DNA of 64,000 bases. Origin: Hymenopellis radicata. Lineage: Eukaryota > Basidiomycota > Agaricomycetes > Agaricales > Physalacriaceae. Shown here one piece after another: positions 43,106 to 55,227 of the stretch. Numbering within the stretch: the first letter of the stretch is position 1; each line of letters starts with the position of its first letter. A program made the position numbers and the translations under genes. The notes beneath the pieces are model-generated. The model saw nothing but the letters and a program-made list of their open reading frames with translations, had not been told where the DNA came from and made no database searches. The stretch lies in NCBI GenBank assembly GCA_015501595.1, contig JADNRX010000052.1, positions 1 through 64,000 of the forward strand. The letters run 5' to 3'.

Positions 43106-44251
43106 ATGGCATTCAGCACTATTCAGAACCTCATAATCAAACTTACCAAGTCTCGTCGCTCCTTTGCGAGTACAGGCCCATTCGGGTTTGTACCGCAAGA
43201 GCTCTTGGACATCATCATTTCTTCCCTCGCCAACGATAAAGCTTCCCTTTTATCGTGTGCACTTGTTCACCCCACTTGGACTAGCATCAGTCGGTATTAT
43301 CTCCCGCCTCTTACCGTTGTCGTCTCCTCTCCATCCCGTGCCAAGGAGCTCACGAAGCTCTTGTGCTCATCGCGTGAGACGTTTTCGTCGACCATCACTG
43401 GCGTAGCACTTGTCGGCGACGTACCACTCGACACTATCCCCACGAGCAGCAAGTTGCCCCGTGCGCACTCTTACAGAAAATTGCTGCATGTCCTTAAAGC
43501 CAAGGGAATCATGCTTAGCTCAGGCGCCATCGAGAATGATTCATCTCTGGTCCGAATCCTGGCGCAATATTTCCCAGATCTTACCGACCTCAAAGTGTCC
43601 TGTGGATCGTATCAGGATATCCCGAGCTTTATGCACGCACTTTCCGGCTCTTTCCCGCGACTCGCTGAACTCTGCATCGAGCGTGGATCGCGTGGGATGG
43701 ATATACCAGACGCACCACTATTTGGGTTGAGCAGCTGCAGGCTGTCTGTGCCGTGCCTACGCACCTTGCGCGTGGTCGGGTGGAATAACGAGTTTGTGCG
43801 CTGGCTGGGGGACAACGTCGTGGGGACGTTAGAGTGTTTGGAGCTGGAGAGTGCCAGCGTGCGGTCGACATGTCGTGTCGGGGAGGCGATTCGGCTGATT
43901 CAAGGGAATATGGCAACATTGAAGGACCTAAAGCTGATCTCTGTGAAACGTGATGGTTAGTACCTCTTTTGTTTCCTTCTTACGGCAATGTGCTCACGTT
44001 TTGTGTGTTTAGCATCATTCGATTTATCGGGTTTACTACACCTGCAGAACCTCGAAGTTGCGAGTGGGATGCGTGAAACTGAGTTGGCGTTGAGGGGATG
44101 GATTCTGCCGAGGTCGTTGAAGAGGGTATATGTACGGAATGTGGTTCGTGTGTTTCGTCGGCATTGTTGTATGCAGCGTGCGGTTGGGTCTGATACAGAG
44201 GAGGGTATCCTTTTTGAGGGTACGAGTCTGCAAGGGGTGCTCGGGATATAA
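43106..44251 (+). CDS. F-box protein with LRR-like repeats
   Basis: Exons 43106-43955 and 44013-44251 joined in frame across a 57-nt intron (GGTTAG..TTTAG), about 362 residues. Residues about 25-70 form the F-box (GFVPQELLDIIISSLANDKA, LLSCALVHPTWTSISR). LRR-like segments follow (YFPDLTDLKVSCGSY, PRLAELCIERG, PCLRTLRVVGW, LECLELESASV, LHLQNLEVASG). Likely a substrate receptor of an SCF ubiquitin ligase; such families are strongly expanded in mushrooms. It belongs to a different subgroup from the disrupted F-box pair nearby, and its frame is fully intact. Confidence 0.85.
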
Positions 44252-44528
44252 CCTTAATGATCTGTCACTTTGAATAAAGTTGATTTTTAATTCATCTCTC
44301 TACTTCTCAGCAGCTGCTTTAAATTCTTGATGATCTATACTTTTATCTGTCGGTTTCATCTTTGATGAGGTCAGGCTACAGATTCTGATAATCTTGCCAT
44401 TTTACAGCTTTTTTTACATAGTACTGTCTCTTGATACAAATGAAGTCAGTCTGCGAGTCTGAAGGTGATTGCCTAAATGGGCTCATGAGCCTCATGTTAT
44501 AACCCAGGTCTCCGTCATCCGCACTCTC

Positions 44529-47167
44529 ATGGCCAGGTCCTTGCGACCGCGTAAATCTACCGTGAACTACGCGCGTCTTGCCAGAGGGGCCACATCTGAA
44601 TCCGATGAAGTACCAGACGACGCAGCTCCCGTCGATGTGCCCGACGACGAGGAGCATTCGAGTGGAAGCGACTTTGCTCCCGATGAAAAGAAGGATGCGG
44701 AAGCGGACGAGGACAAGGATGAAGATATGGCCTCTGTCGTCGACGACAACATGGACATTGACGAGGAGCCGGTCATCGTAAAACCCGTTCCAAAAGCCAA
44801 AACCAAAAAAGCTGCAGTAGTCGCGCGTCCAAAAATGGCTGGCGGTACGCGCCAAAAGATGTATGTCTTGCCCACGCCAAGCGTACACCACCGCCATCGT
44901 GCCGTGCCCCTACATTCTCCGACGACGGATGTGGAACGATTGGTGTCCCAGCCATCGTCGCCCTTTGTCAAGACCAGCACAACGTTGACGAAGAGCTTCA
45001 CCCACAATTCCAAGACAACAGATCGCGTTAACAAGGCATGGGGCTACAATGTTGGATCTGGTCCTGTATGGGAGCTCGTCGAGGACAGAGCGTGGTTCAA
45101 AGAGGCTCAGGCAGGCGCTGAGACGGAGGATGACCGGCGTCCCGTTGTCCATTCGGATATCAAGACATCCAGCGAGTTCAAGATGTTAACTGCAACGTGC
45201 GTATCTTATGCATTGACTCCACTGTTCTAATCCACCTATTAGCGAGGCCACTCCATATCTTCCCTCCGACGTACTTGCGGCTGACGATGGAACACTAAAC
45301 CCACCTCCTCCCGTAACGTGTTTCCTCGGACCACACGATGCCCAGACAAGTGTACAATTCTCAATGTTCGAATCTCGCAAGAACTGTACGTTCTCTTTCC
45401 TTACTGCAACAACTATGCTGACCTTTCGCTAGCCGACTTTATACCAGAAAGTAAAGCGCAGATATTCAACCCTGGTGCTCCCGTATGGGGCCTTGACTGG
45501 TGTCCCATCCATCCTTCCGCTCGTGCAGGTTAGATTCTTGCTCGTAGGATTGACTCGGTCCTCAAGGATCCGTAGGCCGCAACTATACACAATACCTCGC
45601 CGTTGCGCCGTTTCCGACCAAGAACCATTCGCCAGACGTTGGTGTCAGAGCACCCCGCCCTGCTTTGGCATGTATACAAATATGGGCATGCGACGCGTCT
45701 GGTATGCGCTGTGAGACGGTGCTTTGTATCGAATCTGGGCCTGCATATGACTTGAAATGGTGCCCTCTGCCTTCGCATGACAAGGTCAATTGCTATGTTA
45801 TTCTTCCTCTTTGTCACATTGACGACGTTTAGACTTCCAAGCGACTTGGTTTGCTCGGCGGAACCTTTGAAGACGGAACATTCTCTGTTTATGCAGTCCC
45901 CGATTGCCCACGGGATGAGTCGGGTCCGTCATTCAGTGCGTTAAAAGCAGTTCTTGGAAAAGTAGATGTGTCTCATTTGTTGAGCAGTACATATTGCAGA
46001 CCCCATCATTCGGATCGAAATGGTGGAGACTGCCTGCTGGTCCTTTGACTGGGCGAACAGCGACGTCGTCGCCATCGGCACTACTAACGGTGTCATCGTC
46101 GTGTACAATATCGGTGCAGCCCTCAAGGATTACGCGCCAGGTTCGCTATTTTCGTGCCTATTGTTTGCCGCTTCTAATAAGATCGTAGATAAACCGACAG
46201 TGGTTGATATCCTACCGACACATTATATCCCCGTACACCAGTCCGCTATTAGGGCGCTTACGTGGATTAGGGTGCCACCGTGTTCGGCTGATGGGAAGCC
46301 TCGACTGGACGGGAATCCTACTGTGATTGCTAGTGGTGGTTACGATGGTATGGAATGTATGACAGATATTAGAGAAGGTCGGGGTTCTGTCATGAACCGC
46401 ACGAGAGGTGCTGTACTCTCATTTCTTCTACTTGCCAAACTCATGTTTTGTGGCAGATGTCATCAACACCATGATTTTCTCTCCGTATGCTGGTGGGCCC
46501 ATCACCATCGACCACGAAAACATCGTCAAGGCGTATTCTGCCTCGCCTAGTATGCTGGGAAGAGGCCATACACTGTTAGAACCTGGCGGTCCTGTCTGGG
46601 TACCTCTTTCACTTACTGTCTCTATGCGCCGCTTACGTTTCCTAGTGCATAAGCACCTCCGATATGCACCCTCAACTCGCCGTTGCGTGCGCTGATGGCG
46701 CTCTCAGCACTACGAACATGCTGCGCTCTACCCGTCGAGGAGGCTCTGTTCCCTTCTGGATTCACAAAATCTATCAACTCGACTACAGCCGCAAGACAGG
46801 GGAGTTCCGCATGTTGGAGCGATTTTTGCCTACGGAGTTGGCGCCGACAAGTAAGACGGGAGCGTGGCCGCGGGAAGTGGGGGTGCAGCGCGTGACGTGG
46901 AATGTGGGAAATGGGTTGGGATGTGCGGGAATGTTGGCGAGCGCGACGGGGAGTGGGCTGTGTCGGGTGGATTGTCTGGAAGGGCGGTGGATGAAGGATA
47001 AGTTTCCGTATGGGGATGTTGAGAGGTTGAGAGGGGTGGTGCTGTTGTCGACGATTCGGAGTCTGAGTAGAGGTGGTGTCCTGATTCCTTGTCAGATGTG
47101 TTTGATTTATGATTATCATATAAAGTACGCTTGTTGTATTCTAGATTTTGTATCCACTAAATGGTAG
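44529..47167 (+). CDS. TFIIIC WD40-repeat subunit (Tfc6/Sfc6-like)
   Basis: Subunit of the RNA polymerase III factor that binds tRNA gene B boxes. Start MARSLRPRKSTVNYARLARG at 44529. An acidic, disordered N-terminus (SDEVPDDAAPVDVPDDEEHS) is followed by WGYNVGSGPVWELVEDRAWF, typical of this family. A WD40 propeller then runs through NPGAPVWGLDWCPIHP, AYDLKWCPLPSHD, LGLLGGTFEDGTFSVYAVPD, ETACWSFDWANSDVVAIGTT, QSAIRALTWIRVP, TVIASGGYDGMECMTDIREG and MHPQLAVACADGAL. At least eight introns. The C-terminal end is uncertain: the last frame stays open to 47167, but a late intron may change the final residues. A truncated relative of its 5' half lies at 42075. Confidence 0.8.
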
Positions 47168-47575
47168 GAGGGGTCTGAGAAATCCCTCTGCGACTGCGAA
47201 TGTCTTTGCATCCGGCACCCGGGCCGAGCCAGGAAGGACTCGCGTCTGTGTTCTCATGGGGAGCAAGGACGTAGACTGGGTGAACTCGAGCCAGGATGTA
47301 TAAAGTTTCATTGCATGGGAGTAGGTAAATAGCAACGTGTGTTGCGGACTTGTTGCAGACCAAGTTACGTGTACTACTACTGGTCGATCACCAAAGTGTT
47401 TCTTTCCAAACCACCACCTTCAGCGGCGACATTGGGCTCTCCGACGCGCCTACCAAAGTCGTCTACCAGTGCGAGAGTTTTTGACATCTCATAGGTCATC
47501 TAGGTGCGTATTTACGCCTTCGAAAACACGTCCTTACCATTTCCTTTAGTGGGCACTTTTCGGTCTGCGTCCGGA
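47168..47575. other. spacer between TFIIIC subunit and F-box gene
   Basis: No motif-bearing frame. It includes the 5' flank of the F-box paralogue. Confidence 0.4.
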
Positions 47576-49312
47576 ATGCAGCAGATTGCGTCCCAATGCA
47601 CTAATTGTGGTGCTTTCACTCGACGGAGTTCCCACCACGAAGAGGAATACCAGAGCTCTGTGCTCCTCAAGCGCCTCCGTACCTCGAATTTTCCGGCGAC
47701 GGACGAGGAGATCTCGCACATCCGACACACCATCTTACCCACTTTCTCCGACGACATATCTTCCATTGATTCCAAAATTGCATCTCTTCATGAGGCCATC
47801 AGGTCGATGGAGGAAGAGCGAGAGAGGCTAACAAATGTCCAAAGGGAGTACAGCAACCTCATTTCCTTGCATCGCACTCTCCCTTCGGAAATCTGGTCGA
47901 AAATATTCCTATACACGCTTTCTAGCTACTCCGATTCAAACGCATTTGATGCATCTGAATCTATATGGTGGCTCAGTCACGTCTGCCAGAGATGGCGCAA
48001 CATCGCTTTATCCCTCCGTTCCTTTTGGTCGACTGTGAATCTTTGTTTTCCGAAAGCGGCGCAGCATGAAGGAGATGTGCAGCGCTTGGAAACGGTTATT
48101 CAGCGTTCCCGTCAAGGATTATTAGACGTATATCTAAGCGACGACATAGACGACTTATCAGATGGGCAGACCCCGAGCTCTTATATCATGAACCGCATGC
48201 TCGAAATCGTCCTCGCAGAATCGTACCGGTGGCGGGAATTACATTTAGGTGATTACCACGGGAGTCTAATTATGCTCTACGCGCCACTTCATAACCGGCT
48301 TCCTCGCCTTGAGTCGCTGGACCTTGATTTCGCTCAGATAAAGCCGAAAGAACGATCAGTTTTCAAGGATTGTCCTCGTCTTACGAAATTGACTCTTGGT
48401 GGAGGAACTCCGCTGGTTGTCGACTTTCCGTGGGACCAAATCACGGAGCTAGACTTGTCTTTTATGGACCTCCATGACGAGGAGGACCGCAGAGCATGTA
48501 TGCGTTTGATTGCGCAGTGTCCATCGCTTGAGAGCCTCTCTACACCTTCCTGGGATTCGGAAGACGACGAGAACGAATCGCCGTACACCCCGATCACCTG
48601 CTCGAATATGAGCAAGCTCGACGCCACGTCGGTGCCTGTCATCGATGCTCTCACGCTTCCTCTTCTACGGGAGGCTTCACTTCATCCTGACCCTTCAACA
48701 ACTCACAACGGTATCCTGAGTTCATTCAAACAACTACTCATACGTTCCAGTTGTTTGAGCGCTCTCACCAGACTCTCGCTTGCTAGTGTGCCACTTGCTG
48801 CCTCACCGCCCATACCCTCCATTCTATCCTTTCGCAGACACACAGTCTCACTTTCCTCGACGTGACTATATACACACACAAATACGCAATCTGATGAATG
48901 TTCGCGACCAGGGTCAATTAGTGGCGATCTTAAACTCCCTGGAGGTCGTACCGACCAAAACTGTCACATTCCTTCCCCTCCTTTCGTCTCTCTTCATTCG
49001 AGTGTATAATCATGTCACTCATTGACCCTACAGTACTTTGGGCCTGTTGGCAGGTTTGCTTCCATGCTCAAGGCCCGCTGGGAAGGGGACGATACGCTCG
49101 GACTGGCTAGGCTTAAGACATGCCATTTTGCTGTGCAGGCGTTGCGTCTGAATCACGACGTATATGAGAGGCCTGTCGTGCATATTTTCAATGAAGCGGA
49201 ACGCCTTATATTTAGTGCACTGGTTGACAATGGGATGGACCTCGCTATACGGGTGACATCGCATTTGACTGAAAATGTTAGCAATAATGTGGTTTTCGCA
49301 GTTCCCAGTTGA
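47576..49312 (+). CDS. F-box protein, C-terminal part split by frame breaks
   Basis: Start MQQIASQCTNCGAFTRRSSH at 47576. Coiled-coil-like SKIASLHEAIRSMEEERERL is followed by the F-box (TLPSEIWSKIFLYTLSSYSD, WLSHVCQRWRNIALSLRSFW) and LRR-like repeats (LPRLESLDLDFAQI, CPRLTKLTLGG). The first 450 residues are open to 48865. The paralogue at 40205-41947 shows that the C-terminal region continues as SILSQTHSLTFLDV (frame changes at about 48800-48830) and as QLVAILNSLEVVPTKTVTFL (frame changes at about 48893), with a further change near 49020 before MLKARWEGDDTLGLARLKTC to the stop at 49312. Either introns I could not place or frameshifts separate these. It may be a truncated functional receptor or an early pseudogene. 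Confidence 0.65.
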
Positions 49313-49734
49313 ATTGTGCGTTTCGGGAACTTAATTCCACTTATTGAAGATACATTATGCATAGAAATCTTTTCGTGTATGGAGAATCTTTTTGATCTGC
49401 GATGACAGCAGTATAAGTTCTACACTCGCCTTGAATAGGGCTTTGGGAAGTCGTGTAGCTGGGGCATGCACGGGCAACGTGTATCTGTTCTTCTCCACAC
49501 ATTGTGAAGAATACGAGGCCTGTTCGTTTCATAAACTGTCGGCTCAGCTTGAATTGTCTACGTGATCATTTCACAATAGAACATAAAGCACGGCGTTTTT
49601 ATACGAAGTGGGCGGATTCGGTTGACTTTGGGTAGGGCGGGTTATTGGGACGTTCATCATGGAGGAGCTGTTGCATCCGAAAAAAGTTACGATATCATCA
49701 AAGTGGTGTACAGATACTCTAGATCATCCCACAC
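49313..49734. other. spacer between F-box gene and synthetase copy 2
   Basis: No gene seen. Similarity to the 3' flank of synthetase copy 1 is absent, so the duplication boundary coincides with the synthetase stop codon. Confidence 0.45.
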
Positions 49735-52700
49735 TCATTGCTGTAAGCCCTCGCTCACAATCGTGTTCCACAGAAACTCAAAATGCCCACCGGGCACAAA
49801 CGTCACCTTCGCATGCGGCAAAGCACGCTGGACACCAAGGTTGTTCCATTCCTCCCGATCTCCTTCTGCAACCAAATGCCGTACACCACTTTCCGCCACA
49901 TAAACAGTCACGGGCGCTTTTATCGCGCGCAACCAACGATGGACCTTGGCCAGGGACTGCATCCCATCGCTGTCCGTAGCCAAGTCGTACATAAATCGCT
50001 CCGCCATCGCATTAAAACTCTTGATGTTGTTCACCGCGACCTGCATGATGACCGACGGCTTCACAGGCGCGTCCGGATCAGTAAACGCCGACGTAAACCC
50101 AGCGATCGTCCGTTCGTCGTTCCGCGTACTGTCCAACGAGAACAGCACTCTGAACGTGTCGGCCGCAACCTGCACGGACTGTGCCCGACTCGCCGCACTG
50201 CCATGTGGATCGGGATTCCCAATCCGGTTCGCGGTGTATGCTGTCAACGTAGGGAAGAAATCCAAAAAAGAGAGCTGAGAAACCTCGTCGCCATGGCTCT
50301 CCAGTCGCAGAGCTAGCAAGGGAACGAGGATACACGAACCGGAATAACCTGCGAGTCTGTAGGGTCCGTCGGTTGTTTTTCCTTGATCTTCGATATGTAG
50401 AACGAAACCAGATCTTCGAGGCTGGTCATGGGCGCATCGGGTGTAAGCTGGACGCCCCACATGGCACTGTGGAAGTGCTCCGCTAGTCCAGCAAATTCAT
50501 AGAGAACACCGCCGGCACCTTGAACTGGGGTCAGCAAATTGACCTATGCATGATCTTGTTTGCACGTACCGTGGAAGATTATCAAAGGAGTCTCCGAGCC
50601 TTTGTGCAGTTCTACGACGGTCTTCCCCACTTGGGGAAGCTCAGTGAGAACATCCATATTGTGAGAGGGATCTTCGATTTCGTCCCCGGTCTCCGAAGGA
50701 ACATTCTGCACAAGACTGAACACCAACGCGCTCAGAAGCGAGATGTTCGGATGCTCAAAGACAAAGTTGGGCCGAAGGGCGCGGATAGTCGTGAGGGAGA
50801 CACGCTTAGACTTGCGAAGCAATCCCAGAAGCGAGTTCCGGATGGCTGTTGCTACCAAACTGAGACTTACTTGAGCAAATGTGGCAGGCTAAGACTGAAT
50901 TCAACTAACCTGTCTCCGCCACTTGCGAAAATATCATCATCGTCACCAATGTGGCCGTTCATCGCCTTGTTGACTATGGCTCGCACAGATGCTGTGACAG
51001 CTTCGATCGACCATGAGTCCGGGATGGACATATTTGACTGGGAGATGTCCTCAAGAGCGGTGTATAATGTCTCGATCTCCTCTGCGTATGCAACCAGGGT
51101 GGATGGTCGTCTCGGAGCTCCTTTGAGGGTGAACTCAACTGGCTTCTCCGGTTTTGTTACTAGTATCATCTTGTAGATGACAGGTAAGCGCCTGAACCAG
51201 CGAGTTATGCAAGGGAAGTACCTCTTTGAATATCCGTGAATGCTGGGGAGCCTGTTCATTTGCGCGCTCTACGGTCGGCCTAGTTTCGATGCATCAGAGA
51301 CGTCAACCGACGCGAGAAAAGTAGGATCACCATATACTCGTCCTGAAAGCTACGAGTTTCGCCTCGTCCGTAGGATCAAATTCGTAGTCTTTGGCAGGTA
51401 TCAAGAGGACGCCAGGCTGGAATTTGCCACGCCCAAACATGATCGCGCCAATGATTCTTGTGTCTGCACAGAGCACCGCCTCTATCGATACATGGTTAGA
51501 AGTGTTGGAACGGAGACGCGCAACAGAGAAGCGAACCGATAGGAATAGGATTGGTCTATCCATGAGCTGTTAGCAACAAGAGGTCGGAAGCATGAGTGCA
51601 AGTACCTTTTCCTGTTATACTCATCAGGCCCATTAGTAAATGATTCATGAAGTGAATCGACTCACCCCAGAACTATGCATAAGTTGTTCATCTGAAGCAC
51701 CTGTGGATTAGACCACTGTCAAGTGAATATTAAAGCCACACACCGAAGCGTCCATATATCTTGAACAACGTGGGGTTGGTCGGATGCAACCTAAGCAAGT
51801 CCTTCGTATCGTAGGCCGGGACACCATCTACTTCAGTGGTGATGACAGAGGGCGAATACCCCGATTCAGGATTGGCCTTCGAAGACGTCAGTAAATGTTG
51901 CAGAGCTACCTTCATATAGATATTACCAAGACCAGCAATCGATAGACGTCCGGCTCTTCTTCAAAGGGGATCAAGTGGTGCTTGACATGAGGAGACCACT
52001 GCACGGGAATCAGACGCCGCCCTAAAGGCTGAAATGGAGACATACCCTCATCCAATGCCATCCCTCTGGCGGCGGAGCCTCTAGTAGACGGTAAGATATG
52101 AGACGCAGGTCGAGATAGGGAACTTACTAGGCATGATTTGAGAAACAAACGCTGTTTCCGAGCTGCAACAGGATTTATGAACCGTAGGAGATCTGAGTAT
52201 GGAGTCTTACCAGCCGTAGAAGGAGCAAATCATGAGGCCTTCTCTAACGAGTAGATCTCCGACTGCATGAGCCAAAGGTGCACCAGTGTAGCACTATAAG
52301 TATTGAAGCTCAAACGTCCATCCGATGACACACTGAGTGATATTTACAATTGTTTCGAATTTCTTCAAGGACTTCAAGTCCTCAGGATTTCGGGACCAGG
52401 CCTTGGAACATGAATGATGCGTAGAGGTACAGTTAAGAACTGGACATACCTCCAAGAAGAGAGGAACACAAAAGACTCTGTCGCATCTGGTGGCAAGTGC
52501 GCCTGCTAGAACACGCTCCGCACTCGGAATGATGGGAGGCTCTTTCGGTGCGAACATAGCGATCGTGAAGCCATTCATAGCCTGTGAGGACTTTGAGCAT
52601 TTGTCCTTGCCATCACGACATGAAATATTACACCCATAAACACGGACCAACATCCCATGAGGTCTAAGTAGGACGCGTTGGTCAAAAGAATCGATCGGAC

Positions 52701-53524
52701 AGCGAGGATACTGACGATACATGGGAGGCGCGTGTATGGAGAACGTAGCTCCGCAAAGGTCCACCTCGCCATAAGCTATAAGTGGAGATCAGAACACGAA
52801 TGACATTCCTAGTGACGAACCGCACATTGTGCACGTCCGCAGGCGAGGAGTTCGGCATGCTTGAGGGTGATGGGACTGGGAAAACGCGTCGTTCCAGAAG
52901 AATGACCTATGAAAGCTGGATAATCCAAGCTGTCGTGTGGCGAGAGCAGAGGAGGAGCATTGTCGGCATCCGGATTTGCGTACAGATCTGCGAATATTGG
53001 CATGCGCAACACTGTGAGCTCCTCTCCGAAATCTCTCTGTACCACAGCCGCCAGGTTCTGCATGCCGGCGTCAGCACTGACGAGGAGGTGAGAACAATCT
53101 GTTGTTTTGAGGAGATGGATGACTGCGGGTGCTGTATTCCGAACTGATATTGGGAAGGGAACTAATCCTTGACCCATGATGGCGGACAGCACAGAGGAGT
53201 ACGTGATTGAGTCTGAGTACAAGGTCAAGTTGCACACCATTAACAAAGACTACTTGGCGTACCAGTATTCGCGAGAATGCCAATGACCGTCGGTTTGCTC
53301 GCATTGCGGGGCGGAAGAAGCTGAGCAGCGACGCGATACGCCTTGATAGCCTCCGCCCAAGTGATATCGCGTCGCGTACCGTCCGTCGGGTCCTCATAGC
53401 AGTATAAGACATGGTTCGGACTGCGTCTGGCGTCGTATTCGAACATTTCACAGAGCGTCAGCGACCCGTCCAACGGCGGCATCCGAAACGTAGGATGAGC
53501 TATTCCTTGGGGAGTCAAAACCAT
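49735..53524 (-). pseudogene. NRPS-like A-T-TE synthetase, copy 2 (TE frameshift)
   Basis: Closely similar to the gene at 24398-28208 across exons and introns, in inverted orientation. It has the same start (MVLTPQGIAHPTFRMPPLDG), A-domain core motifs, E-K microexon (51606-51611), carrier motif around an intron and TE. Differences seen: TLCEMFEYDARRSPN against TFSELFEYDARHSPD; KGSETP against KGNGASETP (4 residues shorter); TDSDG against TDTSDG. The important one is at about 50361-50372: copy 1 has ACAGGACCATAC where copy 2 has one base fewer. The frame therefore breaks between SKIKEKQPT and GPYRLAGYSGS, just before the catalytic Ser. If real, the product has A and T but no working TE. The promoter flank is conserved to about 53583. 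Confidence 0.85.
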
Positions 53525-53583
53525 GGTAGATAATCGATGAGTTGGCTACAGCACAGCACAGAACAGAAGCCATTTTAAAGGCG

Positions 53584-54571
53584 CGCGCTCCGGTCTATTC
53601 GGTCATCCTTTCGACTAGGCAGACGCGCTGAGGCAAAAGCCCGTCAACATGGCCGTGAGCGCCCGAGAAAGCCACAAAATCCCCAATTCCGTCGAGGGCG
53701 CGGCGAGCTCCCCGAATCCAAGCCACAAGTCAAGGAGGTCAAGGTCGAAGTCAAGTCCAAGTCAAAGTCGAACTATGATTCCATACAGAGCCCACACAAG
53801 ATCCAGTGCAGGCTCGGCGCGACAAATTCCCCAGTTCCGTCGAAGGCGCGGCGAGCTCCCCAAGTTCAGGCTGCAAGTCCAAAGGAGTGGGGCACAGGTA
53901 TTTTACGTGTAGGCGGACGTGTGGCCGTGTGGCCGTGGACGTGTAGGACGTGTAATGGGCCGTGACGGCCGTGTAAACCGTTGGACGTGCACAGTAAATT
54001 CTACCTGCCTTATGTCAAGTTGTTACACTGCCCGGGTCTGCAGGCTGCAGCGGCTGCAAAAGCCATCCATGACACAGTCCACGAAGGTCAGGTATATGCC
54101 CATGACATGTAGTCAAAGAAATGTATTCTGGTCAAGTTGAAAGCGGTGGTCAAGACCAAGAAGGTTTGCATCAGCCCGATCGGACCGTACTTGAAATCCA
54201 TCTGCAGGCCCTTACAGTAATAATAAACGTAGGTTTATCCATCCATGCATCCACCCTGCATCCACCTCCACCTCCTCCTCCTCCTCCCGTCAGCGTGGTC
54301 TTTGATCGAAATTGGGTCTTTGCAGAGATAATCGATAACCCCTGTTTGCCTCGTCTTAGTCTCCCCTAGTAGGCAGACTCGTCTTAGACTATCCAGGACT
54401 TATCTCACAATACTTAAACTTATCTCACCCGTGAATTACTCGCACTAGTATCTAAGCCTTGTACCTACACTACTCTATCAACGCTATCGACGTAGCTTTC
54501 CCCCGAACCCGCTCTCTCTCTCCCCTTCCTAAGCTGGAAGATTTCCCTGCCATCACCTTCATAAAATCATC
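53584..54571. other. repeat-rich spacer
   Basis: Contains a pair of imperfect direct repeats of about 65 bp (53677 and 53823), GTC/AAG-rich simple sequence (TCAAGGTCGAAGTCAAGTCC), a GTGTGGCCGTGGACGTGTAGG-like minisatellite near 53918-53985, and a CCACCTCCTCC run at about 54262-54288. No coding signal. Confidence 0.55.
53677..53890 (+). repeat. imperfect 65-bp direct repeat pair
   Basis: AATCCCCAATTCCGTCGAGG and AATTCCCCAGTTCCGTCGAAG both continue into GCGCGGCGAGCTCCCC, with further similarity for about 30 bp. The repeat period is about 146 bp. Confidence 0.7.
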
Positions 54572-55015
54572 ATGAAGTTACAAGTTCTCCTCGCTGCTGC
54601 TGCATTGGCGTTCATCAGAGTTGGTGCGAGGCGAGCGATGAGGTGTCCCGGCGGTCATATGGCGTGTCCTACAGCGTTTCGTGCTGGGTTTCCGGTTAGA
54701 TGGGAGTGTATGGATGTGCAGAACGATCTTGAGTGAGTTGCGGTCGTTGTCTGCTCTGGAGTGTTCCTTAACTCAATCGCAGATCCTGTGGCGGCTGCGT
54801 CGATTTGAACTTCTCGATCCATGAAGGTGTGGACTGCAGCGCTATAGAAGGCGTCGACACCGTTCGATGCTCGCGCGGGAAGTGCAAAGTTGGTGAGTAT
54901 TCAATCTCGCCGTTGTCTACTTTAATCCCTGACGCTTTCGGTAGCACTATGCCACAAAGGATACTCAATAACTAAGAAAGGCACCTCTTGCGAACCCGAA
55001 TTCAGTTTACAGTAA
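54572..55015 (+). CDS. small secreted Cys-rich protein, CPL1-like domain
   Basis: Three exons, 54572-54732, 54783-54892 and 54945-55015, join in frame to 113 residues. Signal peptide MKLQVLLAAAALAFIRVGA, then a Cys-rich domain: CPGGHMACPT, WECMDVQNDLESCGGCV, GVDCSAIEGVDTVRCSRGKC, ALCHKGYSITKKGTSCEP. The D-x-Q-x-D-x-E-SCGGC and DC-x-AI-x-GV-x-x-V-x-C pattern is that of the CPL1-like domain found in many basidiomycete secreted proteins, often in large families. Roles in wall biology or host interaction have been proposed for relatives; this one is not assigned. Predicted extracellular and disulfide-bonded, with ten cysteines in the mature chain. Confidence 0.85.
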
Positions 55016-55227
55016 AACGCCTGCGCGCGCTTGACACGTTTCTTTACCATGGGCCTGAAGACATATCATTTAGAGGATAATACCAGCGTCTCTCTCTTAC
55101 CATCATAATAATGCATCATTTACGAACCATACGTACATTTACAAAGGGCCGCCACAATAGAAAGTAAAACAAGTACAAAGTGGTATAATGAATCTTCTTG
55201 TATACATCGATAAAAAATACAACCTTC

